A DNA stretch of 64,000 nt. Source: Sclerurus mexicanus (taxonomy: Eukaryota > Chordata > Aves > Passeriformes > Furnariidae). This document shows positions 1-24,600 of this stretch, in pieces. A program made the translations under genes and the position numbers. Below the pieces are notes generated by a model. It did no database searches, was not told the DNA's origin, and saw only the letters and a list, made by a program, of their open reading frames with translations. Where the stretch lies: NCBI GenBank assembly GCA_013396755.1, contig VWZF01002930.1, positions 186,720-250,719 of the forward strand, read 5' to 3'. Positions within the stretch are counted from its first letter, which is position 1; each line of letters begins with the position of its first letter.

Positions 1-2933
1 AATAAACAAAACACTTCCTCAGCTCAGCTGGGTTTACACTATGTGGTTACTGATCATGTGAAGCTTGGCATTTCCATGGTGGATTGCTTGGATGTTAGCT
101 GACACTGGTATGGGAGGTAGGAAATACTTTCATTGAGAAAATAGCTGGGTGGTAAATATGAGCTACAATAGCTATTAAAGCAAAAATATATCTGACAGTG
201 CTAAAAGTGCACAGAACAGGAGATGAGTTTCACACTAATTCTCAACAGAAGGTGAGTAATAGCAGTTTCATGGAAAGAGCACAAAAATAATTCGCCTATT
301 ATTTCCTCAGAACATGGAAATGTAACATAAAATTATGAGACTCTGATAAAAAGCTGAAAAAACCCTGCAAGAATCCAGAGAGCATATGTATATTGGGCCG
401 ACAAAGGAGAGAATCTATAGAGGTTTAGTAGGGTTTTCTATTTGCTTTGGATGTGGGTGTTTTTAATGTATAGGTTAATTTTCTTAAGACATGTACATTT
501 GTATGTTTACATACATACAAACATCTTTATAATGATTTACGAAAAAAGAAGAGAAACAAGGTTGTGGAAGAATAGTTAAACAGTGCCCTTACAGTGGCAG
601 GCTAATGGAAAAAGTGTCCCGAGGTCACTGCAATTGATGGGTGCTACTGGGTCCATCTACTCTAGATGGACTAGAAGAGGGCTTCCAACAAAAATCCCAG
701 AGCGGGAGGAATCAGTGCTCTGCATCGGCATGAGCCTTTGCTAACCACTGTGTGCACCAAGCACAGTCTGATTCACAATGAACTCTTTTCACACTTTTAA
801 ACATTCTGCTTATTTTCATGATAAACATCTAATTCCCAAGCTGACTACATGAAGTGAATGATACTTATTCAACACCCCTGCTCAGCAGCAGGGGCAGGCA
901 TTTCCCTCTGGATGTCAGGGGTGCTGTGCCTGGTCTGCACGGCCTGGGTCCCCCAGCCAGGAATGTACAAGTCACGTCTGAGAAAGGCAGAACCTGCTCA
1001 TGCTGAGGAGCTCCAGCAGAGTAAAGAGGACCTTCTGTACTTTTAATGATGCACAAAACTTAGAAAAGGTGACATTCCTGTCCTAACAGTCACATGGACG
1101 GGTTAGCTTTCAAAGGCCTAACTTGCAAAGGTTTAAGAAAAATTCCCTGCATTGAGCCCCTGCGTGAGTTTTTTCAGCGTGTGTATTGTCTGACAGGATG
1201 TTTGGTTAGTAACACCTACCAGCTCATGCACGCAAGTGCTAACATCAAGAATTATTTTGAGGATATTTCCTAGCTGCAAGCAGTTGCAGCACTGGATCCT
1301 CCTGATGTTGATCACTAGTGCTAAGCTTCAGGAAAATACTTAAGGACAAACTTCATTTCAGTGCATGCAAAGGCTTACCTGGCTTAGCCTTTGGGGTTTT
1401 CAGAGGCTGGCAGAGGCTCAGCACTCACGGGAGTGACTCCAGCCTCTGCCCATCCCCTGCTCTGGAGCCCACTCTGCCCTGGGCAGTACCACAGGAGAGA
1501 CGTGGTTGCCTCCCTAGCGCAGCTGGTGACTCAGCCGTGCCTTCCCACCCACCTGCTGCCTGAGTGCCAGCTCCAAACAGGAACCAGGCTCATGCTAAAG
1601 TGTAAAAACACGAACTGCCTGGAAAAAGAACAGGGTCTTTTCCCTCTGCAAAAGCCACACAATGTAACTTTCCCTTGCCCTCCATTCTCAAAACATAATT
1701 GTGGCTTCAGAAAGAAATTACTCTTATGAGAAGTCAGTGGATTTGGAAAAGATTAGACTTTTTAATTAAATAAGCACTGCTCTAACTGCTTTCTAATCAG
1801 TTAAAACTGACAGCAAAGTATAAAAAAAAGGCATTAGTGCTTTTCTCTTACTTAGAGACTATAATTAGAGTAAGTTTTATAAGCCACATATTTGTTTTCT
1901 GTTGACCAGAATCATTTAATTGTTTAATTACTGGCTGAAAGCTTAGTACATATAATAAAATAAGGCTTAGCACCCTTAACAAGACATCATACTTTTAGTT
2001 AGTTAAAAAGCCACACAATCTGGTAGTTCTTAGAAAGATGAAGGACTTGTGTCATAGAAAACCAGATTATATTAGATTAAGGAAAGTTAAAAAATGCAAT
2101 GTATTTTTTTCCTGTATCTGCCCTCCAAAGAATAAACAGACACTTGTTAATCATAACATTTCCTTCTAAAATGCAGATGGTTACACTCTGCCTTCAGTTA
2201 CACTTGGAGCATGGAGAATTCTACTTCCAGGAAATAAATGGATTCAGCAATTTCTTCCTGTGAAAGGTAGGGAGAAGCAAAATGGCATGACTAAAACAAA
2301 GGCGGAATTTCATGACTTAAAATGTGGTGAAATCACTTCAAAGATCAGGACAGGTTTCCATGGTGGGAAATAGTATAATCATTGTAGCTTTCTCTCACTC
2401 CCTTTCGTGTGCCTATCAAAATTTCTTCTTTCCTCTCTTGTTGGCCTCAAATGAGAGAAGCCCACCTGTTCAGAAAACATGCCTTTAACATGTTCAACGT
2501 GTCCATCTCAAATACCACTGGAGTAAAAAGTACAGTAACAAAGGCAACAGCCCTTTTTCATCTGCTGTTTGGTTTGCTTGTTGGTTTGGGGTTTTTTTTT
2601 GAGGAAAAAGAGCATGTGGCTCTTTCACTCTGGATCTGATTAAGAGATGCCTCAGATGTAAGAGATACTTGGAATTCATGGAGTTGAATTTTTCTCCAAC
2701 TGCAAACCAAAACGTATGAATAATGCTGTTATTTGCAAGGCTGGTATAAATTTGGAAGAAGTCCACAAGGACTTGGTAAGCGAGGAGTTCTGCCTCCTGT
2801 GTTCCCATGACTGAATTCACTTAAGCTATGTAGGTTTACAACAACAAAATTACAAGAACTGTATTTTTTTTTTCCTCAAAGGGAGATTTTTTGAAACATT
2901 ACACAAGCTTTCAAGATCAAAACTTTATGTTAT

Positions 2934-3048
2934 GTTGGGCAACCTGATCTAACATCAACATTAGCCTTGCTTTGATCAGGGAGTTGGACTATATTCCTCT
3001 GAGGTCCCTTCCAGCCTAAATCACTCCATATCTGCAATTCTATGATTA
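2934..3048 (+). repeat. CR1 LINE 3'-end fragment
   Basis: The stretch reads like the conserved CR1 3' tail: a 'caacctgatctaa' segment, then 'gttggactatattcctct', 'gaggtcccttccagcc' and a terminal 'attctatgatt'. That order is diagnostic of the CR1 family, which dominates avian interspersed repeats. It is a short, 5'-truncated, diverged copy with no coding capacity. Confidence 0.88.
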
Positions 3049-3689
3049 TTTCAAATGGGGGCCCATTCATGAGTTGAAGACTCCAGAATAAATTCGTATT
3101 ATTGCTGATGTTGTATCTTGATAAAAAGGATTGTGATATGAATTTTCCTTTAAGAAAATAAATGTACAGGTTCACTATGAATTATACTGAAGTTGTAACA
3201 ACATAAAATACAAGAGTTTAGTCTTGCTTTAGTCAGAAACATCCAGAATGTGATATAAGTACAAAAAATAAGGATCTCTGATAACACAACATGAAAAGAG
3301 CATCAGCGTGGCTCAAACCAAAGACATTTCACCTCAAATCCTGTGTCAGGCGGTGGTGGTTGGGATGCCTTGGGAGGAATTTATGTGTCACCTCCCCATC
3401 TCTCAGCCCCCTCTGTTGCCAGAGAAGGGCCACAGGGAGAAAGAAGACTGAGGGCTAGCATGGGGGCACCTTCTCATGTTCTTTTCAAGACTGCAGTAGG
3501 AGGTACAAAAGCTGTGTTTTTAAACTAAAATAACTTCAGTCGACTTGCTGCAACTAACAGTTTGCTTCCAAGCCCTGCTCTGCAGACATACACACTCAAG
3601 AAAACACGGAGTATCCGAGCAGTCCTTTGGCAAGAAAAATCCCTAAAGAGGTGCACAAAAACTACCCAGGGGCATGGAGCCTGGATTTG

Positions 3690-4172
3690 CCGGGTCAGGG
3701 GATACAGCTGTGCACACCAGCAAGTTCAGCAGAGGCCAGTGAGATGGTCAGGGCTGGATCCCTGGCGAGAGGCTGGGCATGCAGGGCCTGCCCAGCCCCA
3801 TGAAAGCAGACTTTGGGGGACCTAACAGGAGCCCCCAGTGTCTGTGAGAAAGTCGTCAAGGTGGCAAAGTCAGACTCTTCATAGTGACACATGGTGGGAA
3901 GACAACAACATAAATGCAAACAAGAGAGGTTCAGACTAGCTATGAAGAAAATGTTCTTCCCCCAGCAGCCAAACAAGCATGGGAACAGGCTGTCCAGAGA
4001 CGCTGGAGAGTCTCCACCCTTGGAGGTTTTCAAGAGCAGGTTGGGTAAAACCCTGGACAACTGCATTTGGCTTTATCAATGACCTCGCCTGGAGCAGGAA
4101 GGTGGCCAAATGTCCTCCTGGGGTCCCATTCCAAGCTGCATTATCCCACAATTCTGTGACTCTCCGTTCATG
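3690..4172 (+). repeat. CR1 LINE 3'-end fragment, longer copy
   Basis: This is a diverged CR1 copy covering the end of the reverse-transcriptase frame and the 3' UTR. Family landmarks in order are a 'gagatggtcagggctgga' segment, 'aacaagagaggttcagac', 'aacaggctgtccagagac', 'ggaggttttcaagagcagg' and a terminal 'acaattctgtgactct'. Frameshifts and stops break every frame. Small open frames on both strands at 3.7-4.2 kb come from this repeat and are not host genes. Confidence 0.88.
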
Positions 4173-5038
4173 ATTTTGAAAGTACCTATGGCATGTTTTC
4201 TTTCTGGCCCAATCTTTTGATGTGGGAATTACTTTAAAATAAATATGTCAGTCAGAATGTGGATTCAGACCCCGCCTTGTTTTTTACAGCAGTACGTGCA
4301 CGGTATAACCCTTTCATCCTTTGCATCTGCCAGACCCCCAGTCCTGCAATGGTTTGTCTATACAACAGTATGGATGTAGTATGGATTTTAACTAAAATCA
4401 GAGACAATCTGCTAGTTCAGAGTGAAGTGGTGCAGTCTGTCTCGGATTTCACTTAGTCTTTGTTTACATAAGGTGATTGTACCTAATGACATCCAAGGAA
4501 TGACACAAGCCAGGAACAAAAGTGAAGACAGACACACCCTTTGGACTTTGTTTCTCTAGTAATACTTTCTCTTAGCTCACACGCCTCTGCTGTGCAAGCA
4601 GACAGACCTCATTTGCTATGATATATAAAGTTTTACTGAAGCTGCACGTTAGGTCTTGTTTGAAAACGTAACCTGGAAATCTTACAAACAGGACTAATAA
4701 CTGCCATTGATTTCAACAATCTTGTATCCTGACAGGACTCGATACGCGCTCTGGAAAAACCCATGCCTTTAGTCATGCTCTCGGCTGCTTTGCACCACTC
4801 GAAACTCGGAGTCAGCGCCGTTGGCCACCGCCGAACTTTCCGTCCGGGGGCCGCCGCAGCGTGCGGAGCCCTCGCCTCCCTGCCCGTGCCCGCCCATGCC
4901 TCGCTCCCTGCGCGGGGCCGGCCCCGCCGTGCCCGGCTGCGGGAGGGGGCGATGCTGCGGGCTCCCATGCGCGTTCCCATGGCGACGGCGTCCTGGCAAC
5001 CGCGCCCGCTCCCGCAGCCCGGCCTGCGGCGGCCGCTC

Positions 5039-5080
5039 CGCTCCCTCCGCTCCCATCGCTCCCACCGCTCCCACCGCTCC
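5039..5080. repeat. 9-bp GC-rich tandem repeat entering the gap
   Basis: At least four consecutive units of the form CGCTCCCAY or CGCTCCCTC run straight into the N block. The array length is unknown because its right end lies in the gap. Open frames spanning the gap on both strands are artefacts of this low-complexity GC-rich sequence. Confidence 0.85.
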
Positions 5081-5365
5081 NNNNNNNNNNNNNNNNNNNN
5101 NNNNNNNNNNNNNNNNNNNNNNNNNNNNNNNNNNNNNNNNNNNNNNNNNNNNNNNNNNNNNNNNNNNNNNNNNNNNNNNNNNNNNNNNNNNNNNNNNNNN
5201 NNNNNNNNNNNNNNNNNNNNNNNNNNNNNNNNNNNNNNNNNNNNNNNNNNNNNNNNNNNNNNNNNNNNNNNNNNNNNNNNNNNNNNNNNNNNNNNNNNNN
5301 NNNNNNNNNNNNNNNNNNNNNNNNNNNNNNNNNNNNNNNNNNNNNNNNNNNNNNNNNNNNNNNNN
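5081..5365. other. Assembly gap (285 N)
   Basis: This is a run of undetermined bases within the CpG island. It is flanked on the left by a 9-bp GC-rich tandem array and on the right by GGGCAGGGC-type repeats, so it probably reflects difficulty reading or assembling the repeat. Promoter and 5' UTR sequence of FAM81A may be lost here. Confidence 0.98.
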
Positions 5366-5428
5366 CGACGGCCGGCACGGCGGGCAGGGCGGGCAGGGGA
5401 GCGGCGCGGGGCTCTGCCGGCGGCGGGG

Positions 5429-5475
5429 ATGCGCGGGAGCGGCGGGCAGCCCTGCCCTGCGCCGAGCCAGCACCG
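5429..5475 (+). CDS. FAM81A: FAM81A candidate CpG-island first coding exon
   Basis: An ATG at 5,429 opens 15 codons plus two bases (CG) before a good donor, gtgagt, at 5,476. Joined directly to the conserved exon at 10,404, the split codon becomes CGG (Arg) and the frame continues as Arg-Val-Arg-Asn-Ile-Pro, so this exon could supply an N-terminus of about 16 residues. The sequence is Gly/Pro/Ser-rich with no recognised motif. If the 9,139-9,206 exon is included instead, this ATG runs out of frame into an early stop in the 10,404 exon, and the exon would act as 5' UTR carrying an upstream ORF. I am fairly sure it is transcribed and unsure that it is translated. Confidence 0.5.
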
Positions 5476-5594
5476 GTGAGTGAGCGCAGAGCCCGCCCGG
5501 CTCTGTCCCTCCGTGTTGCATGGCCGCGCTCTGTGCCCCGCCGTGCCCTGGCGGCTGTCGCACGCCCCGCGCCCACCGCTGACCCCCGCGCCGC

Positions 5595-5632
5595 GGGCAG
5601 GGCAGGCAGGCAGGGCAGGGCAGGGCAGGGAG
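5595..5632. repeat. GGGCA-type short tandem repeat
   Basis: Imprecise repeats of GGGCA and GGCA follow the first FAM81A exon. The same motif appears just right of the assembly gap, around 5,383-5,398. It is low-complexity sequence inside the CpG island. Confidence 0.7.
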
Positions 5633-5730
5633 GGGATCATTCCCCGCTCGGAGCCCCCGGCACGGGCACGCACCGGGGCCGCTCGCACCTGTTCCTGGGA
5701 GGCGCTCGGCCCGGCCGCAGCCGTGGGAGC

Positions 5731-5840
5731 TGCTCCCCATCGCTCCCCATGGCACCCCATCGCTCCCCATGGCTCCCCATGGCACCCCATCACACCCCAT
5801 GGCACCCCATCACACCCCATGGCTCCCCATCGCTCCCCAT
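5731..5840. repeat. Decanucleotide minisatellite, 11 units
   Basis: Eleven consecutive 10-bp units all end in CCCCAT, with first bases alternating among CGCT, GGCT, GGCA and CACA. A twelfth, degenerate unit follows. Register is perfect across 110 bp. It lies in the FAM81A first intron about 255 bp past the first-exon donor. Local proline- and glycine-rich open frames on both strands come from this array. Confidence 0.95.
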
Positions 5841-8800
5841 CGCCCCCCGAGGTCGGGCGGGTCCGGCCGGGGCTGGCCCTCCCCGGGTTTTGACCCGTGG
5901 TTTTGCTGGGCTGCAACACAGGGACTTTGTCGCTTACTCCGAGGCGCTGCCCCAGAGCACTCGAGAGTAACACCGGGGAGCTGCCGGGGTGGTGTCACAC
6001 GGTCCCTGCACAGCAACCAAAGCGGCTTCTATTTTAAGAAGAAAAGAGTGATTAAAGTGTTTGCCTAGGCAGGTATTTCAGTCTGCTTTGATTCCCGTGT
6101 GACTTGTGGCAAGTCACACAGCCCGCCCCGTGCCTCACTTCCCTACCAGCAACACAAGGAAATTATATTTTCAGGGATAATAATGCTTTCCTACCCCGCA
6201 GGCATATTGTGAGACTGAATGTGAAAAACACTCCGAGGTGCACAGACATTACAGCAAGTATTAGATGCAGGTTATCATGGAAGATGGGGAACTGAACACT
6301 ATACATGTGATTATCCTTCAAACCAGGAGAAACGGAGAACCTGCAGAAAATAAACCTGCAAGGCAGGCTGAGAAGTGGGGAAGGGATGTCACAGCACAAA
6401 TAGCAAGGAGTGAACTGTGCACTGCTAAGTGTTTCTTCCTCACGTCCTGTGGATGATTTTTTTTCCCAAGCATTTACACATCTGATGTCAGTGACTTAAA
6501 GAAACAATAAGGAAGTAATCCATATTTGTATGGAAAAGCTGCCTTATGTGTCAAGTGAACTGTTATTTTTGGTAATAAGGCATATAATTTACAACTGGGA
6601 AAAATCTTTTATCTCATCCATGTGACAAGTATATTTGGAATATTCAGTAACTTATTAGTCAACCCAAATTTACTGGGTTAATATATCATGACTTACATTA
6701 CTAGAGAAGTAAGTAGGAGACAACAATAATTAAAAAAAAAATTAAGCACCTGTAGCCATTATTTCGACTGGTATCTGACTTGATCCCAGTTTACTGCCAT
6801 TAAAATTGGAGCCATGTGAAATTACACTCCTCTGAATCTAGGCATCAGAACATCTTATATTTTCTTGTATATCTACTAGTCTAAGTTGGTATTACACACG
6901 CTCATAGAGAAGGAATTTGTCTTAGTTCTGACACCTGTTTGTTACAGTTTACTGCAAATATCTCCAAACTACAGGGAAGTTTTGTAAAACTGCTGAAAAA
7001 GATGTTAAGCACATCCTTTCTGGCTATTGAATCAGATCAAGACATCTGACAACTGATGATGAGATATTTCACTGTGTACTCAGTGAAGTGCTTAAGTTAG
7101 CAGTAACAACTGAATGAGAAGTTCAGCTCAGTGACTCTGGTTTTATGTGCATGATTTCTCCAGATATTTGCATTTAGCTGCATGCCTAATGGTAGTCTGA
7201 CAGAAAAAGTTAAAACTTCAAGCAAACTTGTGCTCGCTCTGCTGCAAAGACTTCTTTCCAATTGACAATAAATAGATACCAAAGCCTGTAAGATTAAACC
7301 ACCGTTTGGCTGGTTTCTATAAGGTGTGTTTCACTACGACACTGCTACCGTACGGACTTCAATATTTGCTCTTTGTTTCTCTAGGTAGCATCCAGTGCTT
7401 TGCTGCTGTGGCACGCATAGCTCATCTTAAATCAGAGGGATAACCCCTGTGCTTGCAGTTACATGGTGATTAAATGCTTCGCTGCATCAAGATCCTTAAA
7501 ATGCATTAAGGCCCGGAGGCCTGGGAGTCCCTGATCTCAGGAGCCTGGTGGTGTAACCTGGTGTGAGCTGCTGGTACAGTCAGGAGGGACGTCTGGCAGG
7601 GTGCTGGCACTGCCTGAAAATCCAGCAGCTGGGAATCGATGGTGTGAGGCCCAGACTGGAGAACTGGACATTCAGTGTCTGTGCAGGATTCTGAATGCGC
7701 AAGTCATCACAATGATACCCAGCTCCTACAGCCAGCTTTTTCCTTATAGCCATGTAAGAACTTAAACCAGGAGGTAGGTATCCTTCTCTCTCTTCCATAT
7801 GGGGAAACTGAGGCACTGGGCAGGCAAGTAACTTGTCCAAAGTCGAGTGGATCAGAGACCGAGCAAGGAATTAAACTGAGACTTTCTGATTTCCTGTCTA
7901 GTGTCATTGCTGCTCAGCAACCCAGCTTCTCCTAAAACTCTTTTTTTTCTAATTTGTAGTTTCCGAAGCACCGTGCTATAAATAGAATGCACACACTGTG
8001 ACAATGTTTGCTCTCTGCTTTCAGGCAGTGCTTTCATACATTTCTAAGGCACAAACATGCTTTGCATCTGGAGATCTCAGAGGGCAGCCCTATCATTTCT
8101 TCACAAGTGATATCTGGCTATTTTGTTTCCATAACCCTATTTTTCTCTTTCTGTTTATACAGCATAACGCACAGGATTTCATCAGCAGTTGCAGAATTCT
8201 TTTCATACATCAGCCTTTAGTTTTGAGTGAGGATTTTAAGTTCCCAGGGAGTTCAGGCTCAGGCCATGCTCATTCTTTGATTACTTAAAGATGTTTATTT
8301 GTTTTATAAGGGGTAGAATAGTTGGATATAATTGAGGCTAACATCTTTTTCATTAGTTTGATTTCTGTCAGACAAAGCTGACAGATTTGATTTGTTAGAC
8401 AAAGCTGCTAAGCCAGGTACTGGTCTCACAGTAAGATATTAAAATATCTTTCTGAAACCATCGAATAGACCTGCTCTGCTGCAAGTCTGTCACAGTCTGG
8501 CTGGCTGTGTCTAAAAATTAAAGCCATAATCTACATTCTCACCACAGAAGAATTTACTTACAACAGGAAGTGTGGTCATTTAGATTTGAAGACAAATTCA
8601 TAAAAGACTCAATTTTGCTAAACTATGCTGATGTTACACATTTAATTTAGGTTTCTAACTGCCAGTGCTTTTACCTGAACACCTTACCCCTAATAATCTG
8701 CTGTAACGAAACATTTGTATTTGATTCTCCAGTCAATATTTTCTTAAGTTTTATGATAATCCTGTAGATCTTACTTTGTCATTTATTGATTAATTATTTC

Positions 8801-9159
8801 TGAGACCAGTAGGCAGTTTGGGGACATGAAGTTTGTTTACCTCTGTCCTGCCAAACCGGTTCTGTAGGTCAGCAGCAGATTTCGGACTCAAGGCTGTCAC
8901 CCTTGCCTGTTCAAGGGTATCATTTTCACTATAAAATGCTTTTTCACAGTTTTTAGTCTTCATTCTGTTGCATTGATTTTTGTTTGCATTTATTGCATTA
9001 GCAGTATTTGAATGCCAAGATCACAGGTGTCAGCATAATCTTAAACTTTACTTAAAAGTGCACTTAAAGCAGAAGCATTAAGTAATTTCAGTACCAGATA
9101 TAAACTATTCAATAATTCAATGTGTACTTTTTCAACAGACATAAGTTGTTGACCAGAAA

Positions 9160-21220
<12,061 letters not shown>

Positions 21221-21640
21221 CTGCAAGGTTTTGTCTGAGGGATGAATGTTTCCCTGGCTCAATAGGCAGGCTATAGTCTTGTTGCAGCCTGTATCCCAAA
21301 TTAACTGCATGTACCAATGACATGCTGCTGTTGCACAGGTCCGTGTGTTGACTCAAAGCAGTAAATGCAAGCTCTTCATGGATCACCGACTCCCCTTGGG
21401 AATTGCCCCTTGGGGCCGAGGTGCTGATTTGCCACTGCACTACTCTAGTTGCTGTCAGAGAGTGAGCACTGTGTAGAACTGGAGTAATATACTGGTGAAG
21501 GTGGCACCTGATTTGCTAAAGGCATTCCAGTTTTGCAGGCTTGGTCAGGCAGCCCTAAGCTTTTATATATAAGCACCTGCACCCACCCCACCCCGTGCCC
21601 CTCTTCTTACAGAATAAAGGCAAGTTGCTATAACTGGCCT
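21221..21640 (+). other. FAM81A: FAM81A 3' UTR (short form)
   Basis: This is non-coding sequence between the stop codon and the first AATAAA signal. The UTR length is inferred only from that signal. Further AATAAA hexamers at 22,089 and 22,381 could give longer forms. Confidence 0.6.
21613..21618 (+). terminator. FAM81A: Candidate FAM81A polyadenylation signal
   Basis: A canonical AATAAA lies about 390 bp after the stop codon. Cleavage would be expected near 21,630-21,640. Canonical copies at 22,089-22,094 and 22,381-22,386 are alternatives. Confidence 0.5.
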
Positions 21641-24600
21641 AATACGAATTTGGCAAGGTTCTCCATCTTGATCCAAATGACTTAGTTCAAATCAATGGAC
21701 ATTTTTACAGTGACTTTCTCTACTATTGACTTCCTGAGGAGGCAGAATTGGCACTAAACAAAGCAACGTTCAAAACCTAAATACCATCAGAAAATGTTTG
21801 TTCAGTTTTGCAAATATCCTCTGTGTTCGAAAACTAAGTGTTGTATAATGTAGTTGTAGACTAAGATGATTCATGAACAACATAAAAACTTGAATAACAT
21901 GGTCTTAAGTATTGTAATCTTTTAAAATTTATAACCACGTGGAGTTGAGACAAGGTAAAAGATGTAAATAGAGTATTTTTTGAGTGGGCATGTGTTCCTG
22001 TGACTTGCTTCATTGTACTGATAAAAGCTTAGGCTTGAAAACAAAAGAGAAGGTGACAATCTAACTTAGTCTGAAGAATGTAATGCAAAATAAAATTCAG
22101 TTTATGATCGCCCTAGAAATTTTCATGGAAGTAAAAAAAACGATTCATCATATTTAAGTAGACTTTCATAATTTAGCAGATTCAAATTGCTAATTGCATT
22201 CCCATTATTTCCAGATAATAATTTCCAGTCACAGAACAGATTACATAATGAAAATCAGCACCCATGGGGCATATTAATCTAGATAGGAAAAAATATATAT
22301 GTTGAATGTACTTCCTCATTAAGAGCATGATATATTGTGCCTCATGTTTGCAAGTCATGCAGGATCAAACACTCACAAAGAATAAAAGACCTCATTCAGT
22401 ATCCTATTAATTTGTGCTATTAACAGTAATTAATATACAAAAATACTAATTTCTTAATTCACATGATCTAGATTACTGTTACATAAATTAATAGGGTATC
22501 TCTACACTATCCTTAGTGGATCTTTCCTACAGCTAATATTGCAAAGGCTATTCTTAGTTGGAAAAGCAGTGGCAAGTTTCTCATCACTTCCATGAAAGAT
22601 GCTTTGGCCCACAGAGTCACCATACTGAAAACAAACAAAGAATAAAATCCTGAAATGTGTTTACAAGGGCAGCTCCGGGGAAAGGCCAGTTCCCTAAAGA
22701 GAGACTGTGAAATTTCTTAAGAATTGCCTTACAAATTGATTCTTACTTCACATAGGTATACTCATCTATTCTTCAATATTTAGCCACGTGCAGTGGAAAA
22801 GCTGTCACTGCTCTTTTATTAAAAAACCCCAAATAAACAAGAGGGAATTCCAGAGGGAATCTGGTATGATATGAAGAGCGTACAAGGAATCAGAGAAACA
22901 ATTTATACGGGACTTTAATAAAATGTTTCTCTTGTAAAAATCTTGTGTGATTGATCCAGATATACAACAACACATGAAACCCTACCCAGTTTTACTTTGG
23001 CTGTTTTAAAAATGCTTTTCCTTAAATCCCAGCTAAAGCAAATAACTAAAAGCCCAAATAAAATCATACTGAAGTGCAGCCTCGTCCCTCAGGGACAGCG
23101 AGGGCAGTAACGTGGTTTCCTCGTTCAACACAAGCACCGGTGCCGAGTCACTCTGTGGCACCAAACACAGCTCTGCCCACAAAGGAAAAGGAAGGGAGAG
23201 GGGGCAGCGTTGTTCTGGATGGAACCCAAGCAAACAGAATGAGACTTGGCAAAGTGTAATACTAGATGTGCACCAAATACTAGTTGAAACACGAGGTTCA
23301 CTGACACAACCACAAACTCACTGAAGGAAGGCCTGGGAGGAGCCTTGGGAAGTCACCTGACCCATCTCTCTGCTTTGAAATAGGTCCAGCTCTGCCTAAA
23401 ATATTTGCCATAGGCACTGGTGTACCTCGCTTACACCAATCTTTCAAGAGTAGGCCATTGACTAATGCAGTCTATTCCACTGCTTATAGAATACTGCCCT
23501 GCCACCCAAACACCTCAACTGAACAGATCCTTGATAGGACAAGTCATAATGGCCTTAAATTTCAGGCACAGAGGGCACAAAGCCTAATTTATTACATTCT
23601 TCTCTGCATGTCCATTAATTTTTTAAGGCAAACTGTGTGTAACAGAAGATTCAAATGAAGTTTCACAGGGATATTTCTTCAGTAATGTCCAGTAAAGCCC
23701 AGCATTTCTTCACGTTTTTCTCCTTCCTACATCCATAAAACCCCAATGAACCAACAACACCCAACCCAAATCCCAAAACCAACCCCCCCCACCACAGCAG
23801 ACCACTTCCTCTGATGGAGATTGAAAATCTTCCTTTTGTCAGCTCTTTTGCATGCATGAGGCTTAAACCACTTGCAGTGTGCAGACCATAGCATTCAGCC
23901 ATCTGCGCTGCCTGAAAGGATAGTGAGTGTCAAAGGGTTAAGCTCACTGAGAAATGAGGGTACACGCCTTTTACATCAGCATGAGATAACACAGCAGAAC
24001 TGTAGGGCTGTGCAGGGAGGCATTTAACTGGAATCAGAGTTATGACAGTAATTACAGGGCAATTGTGCTATTTAGACTCATTTAGCAAACCAAAGGAATG
24101 ATGCAAGTCAGAAGTCAGAAGGATGATCCTAACTTCCACATGTGTTTGTTTATGTAGTACCGTTTAGTATTGTGGGCACCTTTACAGTGTGGGTGTCTTT
24201 GTCATTACATTCTGGGACAGTTCAGCAGAGACTCCATGTTAGAGAAAAACAATAGGAAAGTCAATGAACAGCAGTGTATTCCTGTAATGTCACCTTATAC
24301 TGAAATGTAGTGTTTTCTTCTTTTCTCAATTTGTGTTTCCTGCTCCACCTTCTCAAGCATCTGGGGCACAGTGTTCTCTGTACCTTAGAATGACAGCGCT
24401 CTTTAGACATGTATTCCAATAATAGGAATGTATAACGAGAGACAAATGGCAAACTGAGGAAACTCTTATGTGCAGAGGAGGGATTCCTCCTGAGACACTC
24501 CCCACCCCACGGTGTAAGAAATTCAGAGGCGAATTTGAAAGAAAACAAGGAAATGCAGTGCGAGACCTCTCGTGAATTTGCCACAGGGTGTCACTGTTAC

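Larger units (their letters stand above)
1..4760. other. Intergenic flank upstream of FAM81A
   Basis: I see no supported gene in this AT-rich stretch. Short open frames are scattered on both strands, but none has recognisable protein similarity or consistent splice junctions. The only identifiable content is two CR1 LINE fragments, listed separately. A distal promoter element or the end of a neighbouring gene's UTR could be present but cannot be recognised from sequence. Confidence 0.6.
4800..5720 (+). promoter_or_regulatory. FAM81A: CpG island, probable FAM81A promoter
   Basis: GC content and CpG density rise sharply here against AT-rich flanks, and a good donor site (gtgagt at 5,476) lies at the 3' end of the dense part. 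This is the usual layout of a vertebrate CpG-island promoter with a first exon. An unsequenced gap at 5,081-5,365 lies just upstream of that exon, so the transcription start and core promoter may be hidden. Assignment to FAM81A rests on position, strand and a donor phase that matches the first conserved FAM81A exon. Confidence 0.75.
5476..9138 (+). other. FAM81A: FAM81A first intron
   Basis: The intron runs from gtgagt at 5,476 to an acceptor at 9,137-9,138. The first few hundred bases remain GC-rich and carry a 10-bp minisatellite. The rest is ordinary AT-rich intron sequence in which I see no supported gene or recognisable repeat family. Confidence 0.65.

Noticed and set aside
4620..4629. 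TATA-like ATATATAAAG upstream of the CpG island
   Set aside because: It lies outside the island, with no exon or donor at a fitting distance. Chance occurrence in AT-rich sequence is likely.
4633..5973. Long open frames on both strands across the gap (up to 446 codons)
   Set aside because: They span 285 N bases and GC-rich tandem repeats with few stop codons. The translations are low-complexity and match no family.
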